From Ornithinimicrobium cavernae (GTDB lineage: Bacteria > Actinomycetota > Actinomycetes > Actinomycetales > Dermatophilaceae): 64,000 nt of DNA. The stretch is taken from the NCBI RefSeq assembly GCF_003121625.1, contig NZ_QDDJ01000008.1:1-64000 (forward strand), written 5' to 3'. The number at the start of each line of letters is the position of its first letter. Within the stretch, counting starts at the first letter, position 1. The translations under genes and the position numbers were made by a program. Shown here in pieces: positions 18,934-28,228 of the stretch. A model generated the notes under the pieces. The model was not told the origin of the DNA. It made no database searches and was given only the letters and a program-made list of their open reading frames with translations.

Positions 18934-20307
18934 TCAGCCGGTCGCGGGCGGGATGTTGTGGTTGTGCCGGAAGAGGTTGCCCGGGTCATAGGCGGCCTTG
19001 ACCGCTCGCAGCCGCTCCCAGGTCGCCGGCGGATAGGCGTCGGCAGGCGCGACCGGGCCCGGGGAGCCCAGGAAGTTGACGTATGCCGCACGGTCGCCCT
19101 GGTCCAGCGCCGCGAGGAGGTCGTCGGCCCACTGCGTGGCCTCGGCCAGCGTGTCCGGGCCGGTCGCCATGCACGACAGGTAGCTCACCATCGAGCGGTC
19201 GCGGAACCCGAAAGCCGTGGCGTCCTCGGCCGGGTCGCTGATCGCACCCCCGAGGACCCGGAGCTGGACCAACCGCGTGGGCCCCGGTCCGTCGGCGACG
19301 GCGCGGATCACGTCGGCGGCCAGCTGCTCGTCGACCCGCTCCAGGAAGTTGGTCCTCGACACGAACGTCATCCTGGGGATCTCCTCCCAGCCGAGCAGGT
19401 CGGCATACGGCGCCGGCCGGATCAGGTCGGCCAGGGGTGTCGCCAGCGCCCGGAAGGCTGCGATCGCCTGCTCCGCCTCCTCAGGGGGACCGACATGGAC
19501 CAGCGTGCCGAAGAGCACCGGGGAACCGTGGTGCTCGGTCGCCACGAACGGCACCGGCGGGCACGGCATCAGGGTGGCGATCGTGGTCAGCTCGCGCGGC
19601 GCCCGCCCGGCCGCTGCCAGGAAGCCGGCCAGCACGTCCGGGGTCGCGGGCAGCACGAGCGGCCCACCCGTGGTCTGGCTGACGTCGTCGAGCCGGAACG
19701 TCATTGCCGTGACGACTCCCAGGTTGCCGCCGCCCCCGCGCAGCGCCCAGAACAGGTCCGGCTCGCGGTCGGCGTCGACCTCGCGCACCCGACCGTCGGC
19801 CGTGACGACCTCGGCAGACAGGAGGGCGTCGATCGTCAGGCCGTAGCGGCGGCTGAGCAGCCCCACTCCCCCGCCCAGCGTGATCCCGGCGATCCCGACC
19901 GCCGCGGTGTCACCGAAACCCGTGGCCAGGCCGTGCTCCCCGGCGGCCCGGACGTAGTCCCCGGCGGTCAGGCCCGCCCCCGCCCGGGCGGTCCGGCTGT
20001 CCGGGTCGATCGACAGACCCCGCAGTCCCGAGAGATCGAGGACCAGACCACCCTCGACGGTGCCGTGAGCCGCCGCGCTGTGCCCACCGCCACGGACCGC
20101 CAGCACGGTGCCCGACCCACGGGCCGCGTCCACGACCGCCCGAACGTCGGCGACATCGCGGGCCCGGACGATGGCCAGGGGCCGCACGTCCGGGTGACTG
20201 GCCTCCGTGAGGCGAGCCACGGCATACTCCTCCGCCTGCTCCGGGGTGATCACCGCACCACTGACGGTGGAAGCCAGCCGGGCGATCAGAGCCTCTGTCG
20301 AGTCCAT
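18934..20307 (-). CDS. FAD-linked oxidase with berberine-bridge (BBE) C-terminus
   Basis: This 457-residue flavoprotein of the PCMH/VAO superfamily starts at the ATG at 20307; the open frame further upstream is low-complexity. The FAD-binding half has VRGGGHSAAAHGTVEGG, where His76 is the predicted 8-alpha covalent FAD attachment, and GITLGGGVGLLSRRYGLTIDAL. The cysteine that gives bicovalent attachment in some members is not seen at the usual place. The last ~45 residues (AYVNFLGSPG, then DPGNLFRHNHNIPP) are the BBE module. Such enzymes oxidise sugars, alkaloids or secondary metabolites. No signal peptide is present. It stands alone between acnA and a LuxR regulator, and its substrate cannot be told. 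Confidence 0.87.
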   Translation of the reverse strand: MDSTEALIARLASTVSGAVITPEQAEEYAVARLTEASHPDVRPLAIVRARDVADVRAVVDAARGSGTVLAVRGGGHSAAAHGTVEGGLVLDLSGLRGLSIDPDSRTARAGAGLTAGDYVRAAGEHGLATGFGDTAAVGIAGITLGGGVGLLSRRYGLTIDALLSAEVVTADGRVREVDADREPDLFWALRGGGGNLGVVTAMTFRLDDVSQTTGGPLVLPATPDVLAGFLAAAGRAPRELTTIATLMPCPPVPFVATEHHGSPVLFGTLVHVGPPEEAEQAIAAFRALATPLADLIRPAPYADLLGWEEIPRMTFVSRTNFLERVDEQLAADVIRAVADGPGPTRLVQLRVLGGAISDPAEDATAFGFRDRSMVSYLSCMATGPDTLAEATQWADDLLAALDQGDRAAYVNFLGSPGPVAPADAYPPATWERLRAVKAAYDPGNLFRHNHNIPPATG

Positions 20308-20392
20308 CCCCACACCGTGGCACCCCGCACCGACAGTCACCCCGGCTCCGTGGAGGATCACCGTCTCAGCGACCCTCCGGACCCGCCGTGCG

Positions 20393-22870
20393 TCAGCGTG
20401 CGCCGGACTCCCGGTCGACGACGTGCATGCCGTGGTGCCGTTGTGGGGGCGCGGCGCCGTGCTGCCCACTGCGCAGGTGCCACGCCACGGCCTCGGCGCG
20501 TCCCCGCACTGCGAGCTTGCGGTAGATCCGGGAGGTGTGGTGCATCACGGTCTTGGGGCTGATCCCGAGGGTGGCCGCGATCTCACGGTTGGTCTGGCCG
20601 GAGGACAGCAGGGTCAGGACCTCGAGCTCGCGCGGGGTGAGCTCCTCCTCCCCACCACGGTCCTGCAGGATCTGGGCCATCCTGATCACCCGGGCGGCAG
20701 GCAGAGCGGCTGGCTGGGGAGCGGGGGGCTGCGATGCGACTGCGGCCAGCAGGCGGCCCGCCTCCGCCGCATACGACAGCGCAGCCTCCACGGCAGCGTC
20801 CGGCGACAGGGCCGCACCCCAGGCCACCTCGACATCGGACCGGGACCGCGGCACCCTCGCGGTGTAGGCGACGACCGCGCCGTCGTAGGCCCTCACGGCA
20901 GCCGGGGGGACGGATGGCCGGAGCACGCCCAGCCGGCGGGTGAGCATGCCGTGCAGGCGACCGGCCCAGGTCAGGTCGGCACGGGCCAGCGCCACGAGGA
21001 ACAGGCACAGCATCGGCGGCCACGCCCGCGCCTCGGCACCCGTCACCCGGCTGCGTCTCAGGGTCGCGGCACTGTGCCGCACCGCTCCCCCCAGGTCACC
21101 GGCGTGCAGCGCCCCGAAGGCGGCGACCGGCTCCAGCCAGTCCAGGCTGCGCAGGTCGCCGGCGTCCCGGGCCAGGACGACCAGCTGCTCGGGGCGGGGC
21201 ACGTCGTCGGGACCGCGCACCTCCTGCGGCAGGCTGCTGAGCAGACCGGCCGGCGACAGGAGCAGGGACTGGTCGTCGACCTGCCGGGCGTGGGCCACGG
21301 CGGACCTGGCCCACCGGGCGGCCTCCGCGAGGTCCCCCCGCTGGTGCGCCATCATGCCGCTCCAGGTCTCGAAACGCACCAGGCGCGGCAGGTCGCCGCG
21401 CCGCGTCGCGATCTCCACGCCCTCGCGGGCCCAGCCCTCCGCCGCGGTGCGGTCGGACATCGCCCGGGCGGCCTGCACGGCGACGTAGCTCACCTTCAGG
21501 AGCGGGTGCTCACCGAGCGCACGCGCGTCCTCACGCAGCCGCTCGAGCACGGGCGTGGACACGACGACCTCCTCGGCCGTCGAGGCGAGCTCCACGCGGA
21601 ACAGCTCGCGCCAGGCGGCCAGGAGCAGCCACTCCGCCGCGGTGCCGGGCGCGTGGGCCGTGCCGACTTCGTGCAGACGCAGCACGGCATCGATGGTCGC
21701 CACGTGCTCGGGCGTCGCTCCCCGGTTGAACCACATCGGTAGGAGGCCGAGGCTCAGGGTGCTCGCCGCGGGGGCGTCACCGGCAGCGAGGGCACCCGTG
21801 AGGGCGTCGACGAGGTCGGGCTCGGCTGCGGTGACCAGCGAGCGCGCGGTGCTCAGGTGGCCGGACTCCTCCAGGGTGGCCGCCTCGCGGGCGACGCGAC
21901 ACGCCCAGCGCGTGTGCCGCCGGAGCCGTTCGGCCGGCGGGGGCCAGGCCCCGGCGCGGCGCAGGTGCTCCCGGACCAGCGGAGGCAGCACGAACCGGCT
22001 GGTGCGCCCGTCGTGCTGGGGATGGACCAGGTGGGCGTCGACGAGCGCTGACAGGTCGTCCAGGACGTCCGCGCCGACGCACACGTCCTCGATCACGTCC
22101 AGCGGGACCAGCGACCGGAAGATCGTCAGGTCACCGAGGAGCTCCTGCTGGTCCGGCGTCAGGAGGCTGATGCTCCAGGCGACCGCCGTGTCCAGGTCGT
22201 GGTCCGGGGTCGCCGGGGACCGGAGCAGCTGCGAGGGCACACGGTCGAGCAGGTCCACGAGGGTGGCCGGCGAGAAGGTCGCGGCACGGACCGCGACCAG
22301 CTGGATCGCCAGCGGCAGTCCCCCGACCTGTCGGCAGACCTGGGCGATGTCGCCCAGGACCCCGTCCTCCAGCACCACTGATGTGCCGGTGCGTGCCGCC
22401 ACATCGAGGAAGAGCCGGACCGTCGGGTGGCGCCGCAGGGCTCCCGGCTCGTCGCGCGGGTCGGGCAGCGGCAGGGGCAGCACCCGCACCACGACCTCAC
22501 CCGGGAGCCCGACGGGCGTCCGTGAGGTCAGCAGCACCCGGACGTCGGGGCGCGACCGGCACAGCTCGTCCAGCACGACTCGCGCCTCGTCGACCCGGTC
22601 GACGTCGTCGACCAGGACCAACGCATCGGGGGCCGCGGCCTCCAGGGCGACCGTGAGCCCCTCACGGGTGGGGCTCCGGCGTCCCTCGACGAGGCAGAGG
22701 CCGGGCTGGGTGTCCGGGCCCGCGGCGACCACACGCTCGGCGGCTGCCCGTGCCAGGGAGGTGGTGCCCGCTCCCGGCAGCCCGGTCAGCGTCACCACGG
22801 CACCCGGTGCCTCCAGGGCACGCACCGTGGTGCGCATCTCCTCGTCGCGCCCGTACAGGTTCGCGACCAT
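20393..22870 (-). CDS. Large LuxR-family regulator with NTPase-like and helical repeat domains
   Basis: This 825-residue protein (ATG 22870) has the LAL/STAND-type architecture. An N-terminal NTP-binding-like domain (YGRDEEMRTTVRALE, then GLPGAGTTSLARAA at residues 30-43, then DALVLVDDVDRVD) precedes a long helical region of TPR-like character. A C-terminal LuxR HTH spans residues about 743-800 (ELTPRELEVLTLLSSGQTNR, EIAATLGISPKTVMHHTSRI). The P-loop is unusual: the family usually has GxGKT, whereas here it is GAGTTS, so the catalytic lysine is missing. It might therefore bind but not hydrolyse nucleotide. The target genes are unknown. It lies upstream of the flavin oxidase on the same strand, 85 nt apart. 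Confidence 0.85.
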   Translation of the reverse strand: MVANLYGRDEEMRTTVRALEAPGAVVTLTGLPGAGTTSLARAAAERVVAAGPDTQPGLCLVEGRRSPTREGLTVALEAAAPDALVLVDDVDRVDEARVVLDELCRSRPDVRVLLTSRTPVGLPGEVVVRVLPLPLPDPRDEPGALRRHPTVRLFLDVAARTGTSVVLEDGVLGDIAQVCRQVGGLPLAIQLVAVRAATFSPATLVDLLDRVPSQLLRSPATPDHDLDTAVAWSISLLTPDQQELLGDLTIFRSLVPLDVIEDVCVGADVLDDLSALVDAHLVHPQHDGRTSRFVLPPLVREHLRRAGAWPPPAERLRRHTRWACRVAREAATLEESGHLSTARSLVTAAEPDLVDALTGALAAGDAPAASTLSLGLLPMWFNRGATPEHVATIDAVLRLHEVGTAHAPGTAAEWLLLAAWRELFRVELASTAEEVVVSTPVLERLREDARALGEHPLLKVSYVAVQAARAMSDRTAAEGWAREGVEIATRRGDLPRLVRFETWSGMMAHQRGDLAEAARWARSAVAHARQVDDQSLLLSPAGLLSSLPQEVRGPDDVPRPEQLVVLARDAGDLRSLDWLEPVAAFGALHAGDLGGAVRHSAATLRRSRVTGAEARAWPPMLCLFLVALARADLTWAGRLHGMLTRRLGVLRPSVPPAAVRAYDGAVVAYTARVPRSRSDVEVAWGAALSPDAAVEAALSYAAEAGRLLAAVASQPPAPQPAALPAARVIRMAQILQDRGGEEELTPRELEVLTLLSSGQTNREIAATLGISPKTVMHHTSRIYRKLAVRGRAEAVAWHLRSGQHGAAPPQRHHGMHVVDRESGAR

Positions 22871-22916
22871 GAGCGGCAGTATGGCAGCCCGCGCCCTGGT
22901 CGCGCAGGGCGGCTCG

Positions 22917-23612
22917 TCAGCCCTCGTCGTCGTCCCGCTCGACCCGGATCCGGCTCTCCGGGTTGAGCGTGACCGCCAGCTGGCGCTCGGCCTCGGGCGG
23001 GCAGATGAACAGGATCTCGTCCCCGGCCTCGATCGCCTCGTCACGGCTGGGTGAGACCGCCTGGCCGTCGCGCAGGATCGCGATGAGCGAGGTGTCCTCC
23101 GGCAGGGGGACGTCGCCGACCCGGGCACCCACGAACGGGCTGGACTCGGGCAGGGTCAGCTCGACCATGTGGGTCTCACCGTGCTGGAACTCGAAGAGCC
23201 GGACGATATCGCCGACCGAGACCGCCTCCTCGACCAGCGCGGTCATCAGGCGCGGGGTCGACACGGCCACGTCGACGCCCCACGAGTCGTTGAACAACCA
23301 CTCGTTGCGGGGGTTGTTGACCCGGGCGACAGTGCGCGGCACGGCGAACTCCGTGCGCGCCAGGAACGAGACGACGAGGTTGACCTTGTCGTCCCCGGTC
23401 GCGCAGACCACGTGGTCGTAGGTCTCCAGCTCGGCCGTGGTGAGCGTGCTGATCTCGCACGCGTCACCGATGATCCAGTCGGCGGCGGGGACCATCGAGG
23501 TCCGCTCCTCGGTGGCGTCCCGGTCGATGATGAGCACGTCGTGCCCGTTGTGGATGAGCTCGCGGCAGATGGAGCGACCCACGCTCCCGGCACCGATGAC
23601 AGCGACCCGCAC
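22917..23612 (-). CDS. TrkA-family K+ uptake regulatory subunit (CeoC-like)
   Basis: This 231-residue RCK protein gates potassium transport in response to nucleotide binding. The RCK_N Rossmann motif is MRVAVIGAGSVGRSICREL at the start, with LIIDRD closing the second strand. The RCK_C domain occupies about residues 140-220 (FVGARVGDVPLPEDTSLIAI). An acidic/basic tail (RIRVERDDDEG) follows. The gene is 9 nt downstream of a second trkA gene, the same arrangement as ceoB-ceoC of mycobacteria. A K+ permease of the APC superfamily is divergent from the pair, which suggests these two subunits regulate it (an inference). Confidence 0.92.
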   Translation of the reverse strand: MRVAVIGAGSVGRSICRELIHNGHDVLIIDRDATEERTSMVPAADWIIGDACEISTLTTAELETYDHVVCATGDDKVNLVVSFLARTEFAVPRTVARVNNPRNEWLFNDSWGVDVAVSTPRLMTALVEEAVSVGDIVRLFEFQHGETHMVELTLPESSPFVGARVGDVPLPEDTSLIAILRDGQAVSPSRDEAIEAGDEILFICPPEAERQLAVTLNPESRIRVERDDDEG

Positions 23613-23621
23613 GGCGTCTCC

Positions 23622-24284
23622 TCACTCCTCCGGCCGGACGGTGTCCAGCCGGTGCTCGAGCTCGGCCAGCGAGCCGCGGGGGGCGACCAGGTGCAGCTCG
23701 TCGCCCTCCTGGTAGACGGTCTCCCCCGTCGGGATCAGCGCGTCGCCGAGCCGGGTGACGAACGCGACGCGGACACCGAAGGTCTCCTCGATCTCGGTGA
23801 GCCGCCGTCCGGCCCACCGGACGTTGACGTGGATCTGCGCCAGCACCAGCGTGCCGCTGGGGTCGAAGTAGTCCGGGGTGCTGCCCTCCGGCAGCAGGTG
23901 GTGCAGCGTCTGGTCCGCGGTCCACCGCACCGTGGCCACGGTCGGGATCCCGAGCCGCTGGAAGATCTCGGCCCGCCGGGGGTCGTAGATCCGGGCGACG
24001 ACCCGCTCCACGCCGAAGGTCTCGCGGGCCACCCGCGCGGCGATGATGTTGGAGTTGTCGCCGCTGCTCACCGCGGCGAACGCGTAGGCCTGCGGCACGC
24101 CGGCGTCCTTCATGACCTCCCGGTCGAAACCGACACCCTTGATCCTGCGCCCGGGGAAGTCCGACCCGAGCCGACGGAACGCGGCCGGGTCCTGGTCGAT
24201 GACGGCCACGTCGTGGCCGCGTTGGATCAGGCTGTGCGCGAGGGTGGCCCCCACGCGCCCGCAGCCCATGATGACGAAGTGCAC
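23622..24284 (-). CDS. TrkA-family K+ uptake regulatory subunit (CeoB-like)
   Basis: This is a second RCK protein of 220 residues. MHFVIMGCGRVGATLAHSLIQ is the nucleotide-binding glycine motif, and HDVAVIDQDPAAFRRL is the acidic-ended second strand expected for NAD(H) binding. The C-terminal RCK_C domain covers about residues 135-210. It is the first gene of the two-gene trkA unit. The 70-nt gap to the divergent permease holds the promoters for both sides. The tandem pairing with the downstream copy and the neighbouring TRAM methyltransferase match the ceoB/ceoC neighbourhood known in Mycobacterium (Rv2689c-Rv2692), so synteny supports the assignment. Confidence 0.92.
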   Translation of the reverse strand: MHFVIMGCGRVGATLAHSLIQRGHDVAVIDQDPAAFRRLGSDFPGRRIKGVGFDREVMKDAGVPQAYAFAAVSSGDNSNIIAARVARETFGVERVVARIYDPRRAEIFQRLGIPTVATVRWTADQTLHHLLPEGSTPDYFDPSGTLVLAQIHVNVRWAGRRLTEIEETFGVRVAFVTRLGDALIPTGETVYQEGDELHLVAPRGSLAELEHRLDTVRPEE

Positions 24285-24354
24285 GGAGTCGACGCTACCG
24301 CGGCGCCCGCCGAGATGTCGGACTCAACGCCGTTCCCTCCCTAGAGTGGCCACC

Positions 24355-26316
24355 ATGGAGTCCGGCAGCCTGCTGAAGCGGGTTCTCATCGGTCGCGCCC
24401 TGCGCACCGACCGGCTCAGTGACACCCTCCTGCCCCGTCGGCTCGGGATGCCGGTGTTCGCCAGCGACGCGCTGTCCTCGGTGGCGTATGCCGTGGACGA
24501 GATCGTGCTGACCCTCGCCCTGGCCGGTGGTGCGGCGGTGTACTTCTACTCCTGGGAGGTCGGGGTCGCCGTCGGTCTGGTGATGCTGGTGGTCGTGGCC
24601 TCCTACCGGCAGACGGTGCACGCCTACCCCGGCGGCGGCGGGGACTACGAGGTCGCGTCGGACAACCTCGGCCCCCGGGCCGGTGTGGCCGTGGGCTCCG
24701 CGCTCATCGTCGACTACACGCTGACCGTCGCGGTGTCGGTCTCCGCGGGGGTGCAGAACGCGGCGGCGGCCCTGCAGTTCATCAGGGGCTACGAGGCCGC
24801 CGTCGCCGCTGGTCTGATCGCCCTGCTGACGCTGATCAACCTGCGCGGGGTCCGCGAGTCCGGCCGGGCGCTGGCGGTGCCGGTCTATGCCTTCCTGGGC
24901 TCGCTGGCCATCCTCATCCTCACGGGCGCCGTGCAGCTGTTCACCGGCAATCTCGACCGCGCCGCGAGCGCCCGCTACGAGCTGCTCCCCGCCCAGGGCT
25001 ACGAGGAGGCGACGGGGCTGTTCCTCGTCTTCCTGCTCCTGCGGTCGTTCGCCTCCGGCTCGGTGGCGCTCACGGGTGTCCAGGGTGTGGCCAACGGCGT
25101 GCCCGCCCTGCGACGACCCAAGAGCCGCAACGCCGCCTCGATCCTGGCGGTCATGGCCGCGATCTCGATCACGATCACGGTCTCGGTGCTGTGGCTGACC
25201 CGCGAGAGCGGCATCCAGATGGCCGTCAACCCGCAGCAGCAGCTCCGTCTGCAGGGCGAACCGGTCGGCCCGGACTTCGTGCAGGACACCGTGCTGGGCC
25301 AGCTCTCGCAGGTGGTCTTCGGCCAGGGCAGCTTCGGTGTCCTCCTGGTCGCGGTCACGACGGGCGTGATGCTCTTCGTGGCCGCCAACACCGCCTTCAA
25401 CGGCTTCCCGGTGCTCGCCTCCCGCCTGGCCCGGGACCGGTTCCTGCCGCGAGGACTGGTCAGCCGCGGGCAGCGCCTGACCTACTCCAACGGCATACTC
25501 CTGCTGGCCGCCGCCTCCGCCGCCCTGGTGCTGGTCTACCGGGCCACCGTCACCGAGCTGATCCAGATGTACATCGTCGGGGTGTTCATCTCGTTCACCC
25601 TCAGCCAGGCGGGGATGGTGCGGCACTGGAACCGGCGGTTGCGCACCGAGCTCAGCCTGCGCGAGCGGGTCGGCATGGTCCGCAGCCGCACCATCAACCA
25701 GGTCGGCGTCGTCGTCTCGGCGTTCGTCCTGGTCATTGTCCTGCTCACCCGCTTCACGAACGGGGCGGGCCTGTCCCTCCTCGCGATCGGTCTCATCTGG
25801 ATGGGGATGACCATGGTCTACCGCTACCACCGCACGATGGACAACGACATCTCGCTGCCCGCCGAGGGCGTCGATGCCAGTCAGGTGGTGCCCTCCCGGG
25901 TGCACGCCCTCGTCTACGTCCCGCAGCTGGACCGCCCCACGATGCGTGCCCTGGCCTACGCCCGCGCCACCAGGCCGCACACCCTGGAGGCGGTGACCGT
26001 CGACGTCGTGCCCGAGGCCACCCGTGAGCTGCGCACGGCCTGGCAGCAGCGCGAGCTGCCGGTGACCCTGCGGGCGCTGGACTCGCCCTACCGCGAGTCC
26101 GCCCGGCCGGTGATCGACTATGTCCGCCGGGTGCGCCGGGACCGCCCCCGGGACGTGGTGGTCGTCTATGTCGCCGAGTACGTCGGGCGCGAGGGCTGGT
26201 GGATCCGGCTCGTCCGCGACCGGACCCTGGAGCGCCTGCGGCGGGGACTGCTGCGCACCCCGGGTGTGATGCTGGTGACCGTGCCGTGGCAGGGAGAGGG
26301 ACTGGATGAGGACTGA
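24355..26316 (+). CDS. APC-superfamily permease, probable K+ transporter (KimA/Rv2690c-like)
   Basis: This 653-residue membrane protein has about 12 hydrophobic segments followed by a cytoplasmic C-terminal domain of about 160 residues. The opening GMPVFASDALSSVAYAVDEI and the later AYPGGGGDYEVASDNLG closely resemble KimA-type K+/H+ symporters and their actinobacterial relatives. The C-terminal part (VHALVYVPQLDRPTMRALAY, later PGVMLVTVPWQ) has a universal-stress-protein-like pattern, as in KimA. The ATG at 24355 is chosen because the open frame before it runs antisense into trkA. It overlaps the following methyltransferase gene by 11 nt. Divergence from two TrkA/RCK genes supports a potassium role over amino-acid transport, although the latter is not excluded. 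Confidence 0.82.
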   Translation: MESGSLLKRVLIGRALRTDRLSDTLLPRRLGMPVFASDALSSVAYAVDEIVLTLALAGGAAVYFYSWEVGVAVGLVMLVVVASYRQTVHAYPGGGGDYEVASDNLGPRAGVAVGSALIVDYTLTVAVSVSAGVQNAAAALQFIRGYEAAVAAGLIALLTLINLRGVRESGRALAVPVYAFLGSLAILILTGAVQLFTGNLDRAASARYELLPAQGYEEATGLFLVFLLLRSFASGSVALTGVQGVANGVPALRRPKSRNAASILAVMAAISITITVSVLWLTRESGIQMAVNPQQQLRLQGEPVGPDFVQDTVLGQLSQVVFGQGSFGVLLVAVTTGVMLFVAANTAFNGFPVLASRLARDRFLPRGLVSRGQRLTYSNGILLLAAASAALVLVYRATVTELIQMYIVGVFISFTLSQAGMVRHWNRRLRTELSLRERVGMVRSRTINQVGVVVSAFVLVIVLLTRFTNGAGLSLLAIGLIWMGMTMVYRYHRTMDNDISLPAEGVDASQVVPSRVHALVYVPQLDRPTMRALAYARATRPHTLEAVTVDVVPEATRELRTAWQQRELPVTLRALDSPYRESARPVIDYVRRVRRDRPRDVVVVYVAEYVGREGWWIRLVRDRTLERLRRGLLRTPGVMLVTVPWQGEGLDED

Positions 26317-27538
26317 GCAGGGCGAGGCCGCTGTCGGCGACCTCCTGGTCGTGGACGTGGGGCCGGTGGCGCACGGTGGCCACTGCGTCGCCCGCCACGA
26401 GGGCCGGGTGCTCTTCGTCCGGCACACGCTGCCCGGTGAGCAGGTCCGCGCCCAGGTGACCGAGATCGGCCCGGGCGGACGGTTCCTCCGCGCCGACGCC
26501 GTCGAGGTGCTGCGCCCCGCGCCGGCGCGGGTGGCCCCGCCGTGCCCGTGGTCCGGCCCCGGCCGGTGCGGCGGGTGCGACTGGCAGCACGTCGGGCTGG
26601 ACGGCCAGCGCGCCCTGAAGAGGGACGTGGTCCTCGAGCAGTTCTCCCGCCTGGCGGGTCTGGACCTCGTCGCACACCTGGGCCGTGACGTGGTCGTCGA
26701 GGCGGTGCCCGGCGACCGGGACGGTCTGGGGTGGCGCACCCGGGTCGAGTTCGCGGTGACCGCCGAGGGCCGGCCCGGGCTGCGTCGCCACCGCAGCCAC
26801 GACATCGTCCCGGTCGATGACTGTCTCATCGCGGACCCGCAGGTGACCGGCACGGGCGTGCTGTCGGGGTCCTACCCGGGCGCGACGGCGGTCGACGTGG
26901 TCGCCCCGTCGGTCGGCGAGCCCGTGGTCGTGCCGGTGCCTGACGGACCGGTGCCGGTCCTGCAGGAGCGGGTGGCGCTGGCCGACGGCGACCTGGAGCT
27001 GGAGGTCTCGGCGCGCGGGTTCTGGCAGGTGCACCCGGGGGCCGCCCGGACCTTCGTGTCGACCGTCCTGGAGTGGCTCGCCCCGCGCACCGGCGAGCAC
27101 GCCCTCGACCTGTATGCCGGAGTGGGCGTCTTTGCCGCCGCGCTCGCCCGACGCGTGGGTCCCCAGGGCTCGGTCACCGCTGTGGAGGGTGACCGGACCG
27201 CCACCGGGCACGCCCGGGACAACCTGGCACAGTTCGCGTCCGTGGAGGTCCTGCGCGACCGGGTCGACCGTGCGGTCCGCCGGATGGCACGCAGCGGCCG
27301 GGTGACCGACCTGGTCGTCCTCGACCCACCGCGCACCGGCGCCGGCCGGCAGGTCTGCCGGGACGTCGCCGCACTGCGCCCCCGCGCGATCGGCTACGTC
27401 GCCTGCGACCCCGCGGCCCTGGCCCGCGACGTGGGCTATCTGGCGGAGCACGGCTACGTCCTGCGTGACCTCCGAGCGTTCGACGCCTTCCCGATGACCC
27501 ACCACCTGGAGCTCGTCGCGGTCCTCGATCCGCCCTGA
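26306..27538 (+). CDS. TRAM-domain class I SAM-dependent RNA methyltransferase (TrmA/RlmD family)
   Basis: This is a 410-residue RNA uridine-5-methyltransferase-like enzyme. Residues 1-65 form a TRAM/OB RNA-binding domain (GDLLVVDVGPVAHGGHCVAR). A Fe-S binding cysteine set follows (CPWSGPGRCGGCDWQH, with another Cys in DDCLIADP). The SAM-binding motif is ALDLYAGVGVFAAALA, the catalytic aspartate-proline motif is VLDPPRTGAG, and the catalytic Cys is in GYVACDPAALARD. The target may be 23S rRNA or tRNA and cannot be distinguished here. It starts inside the end of the K+ permease gene and is probably translated with it. The equivalent gene sits in the same place in Mycobacterium (Rv2689c). Confidence 0.92.
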   Translation: MRTEQGEAAVGDLLVVDVGPVAHGGHCVARHEGRVLFVRHTLPGEQVRAQVTEIGPGGRFLRADAVEVLRPAPARVAPPCPWSGPGRCGGCDWQHVGLDGQRALKRDVVLEQFSRLAGLDLVAHLGRDVVVEAVPGDRDGLGWRTRVEFAVTAEGRPGLRRHRSHDIVPVDDCLIADPQVTGTGVLSGSYPGATAVDVVAPSVGEPVVVPVPDGPVPVLQERVALADGDLELEVSARGFWQVHPGAARTFVSTVLEWLAPRTGEHALDLYAGVGVFAAALARRVGPQGSVTAVEGDRTATGHARDNLAQFASVEVLRDRVDRAVRRMARSGRVTDLVVLDPPRTGAGRQVCRDVAALRPRAIGYVACDPAALARDVGYLAEHGYVLRDLRAFDAFPMTHHLELVAVLDPP

Positions 27539-27717
27539 GAGCCGTCCGCGTCCGGGCCAGCCCGACCCAGCCCACCGGCGGATAGCCGCTCCTGCGGGAC
27601 GGGCGCGACGGCCCTACCTCGAGCACCTACGCCATCTGGGAGCCTCCTCGTGCCGGCTCGAAGAACCACGTGCCGCTCCACGACGGTGTGCTCCCGTCGG
27701 GGCAGGCTCGGTGGACG

Positions 27718-28194
27718 CTACTGCGCGACGGTGCCGGAGCCCTCGGCGTGGGCGGCGAGCCGCTCCAGCGAGGCCTCGAGGGACTGGGTGGTGGTCGCGC
27801 GGGCTCGAGGGAGCCGGGACTCGTCCGTCAACCGCGTCCAGTCGTAGGTGTGGGTGACCAGGGTGTGCGCGGTGTCGACCGGCTCGAGCTCCCACCGCCA
27901 CAGGTGGCCCGGCGGCTCCTTCCCCGGCTCGGCCGGTTGCCACGCGATCAGACGGCCCTCGTCGAACTCGACGACGTGGTTCTCCCGCTGCTTGCCGTTG
28001 GTGAGTGTCATGACGAACACGTCACCGGCGGCGCGGACGCGTTGCCCGGAGGGGGCCTCGGCGAGGTTGTCATTGCCGTCCCACGCCGGCTGACGTGCCG
28101 GGTCGGCGATGAGCTCGAAGATCTGGTCGGCTCCGGCGGCGACCTGCCGCTGGGCGGTCACGACGCGCACAGCGTCATCGGGGCGTGTTGTCAT
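27718..28194 (-). CDS. SRPBCC (START/Bet v1-like) domain protein
   Basis: This 158-residue single-domain protein of the polyketide cyclase/dehydrase SRPBCC superfamily typically forms a hydrophobic ligand-binding cavity. Recognisable are the N-terminal RQVAAGADQIFELIADPARQ, the middle ENHVVEFDEGRLIAWQPAEP, and WRWELEPVDTAHTLVTHTYDW, then a C-terminal helix (SLEASLERLAAHAEG). No signal peptide or partner domain is present. It is convergent with the TRAM methyltransferase, with 179 nt between that contain no recognisable gene. It lies upstream of nothing on its own strand that suggests a pathway. The specific role is unknown. Confidence 0.85.
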   Translation of the reverse strand: MTTRPDDAVRVVTAQRQVAAGADQIFELIADPARQPAWDGNDNLAEAPSGQRVRAAGDVFVMTLTNGKQRENHVVEFDEGRLIAWQPAEPGKEPPGHLWRWELEPVDTAHTLVTHTYDWTRLTDESRLPRARATTTQSLEASLERLAAHAEGSGTVAQ

Positions 28195-28228
28195 GCCTGC
28201 ATCAAAGCACCTTGCCGGTGCCGGGCGC

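Noticed and set aside
27539-27717. Open frames in the gap after the TRAM methyltransferase (for example minus strand 27614-27943)
   Set aside because: They are low-complexity Arg/Gly/Pro translations with no start signal, overlapping the SRPBCC gene antisense. No gene or clear regulatory element was seen here.
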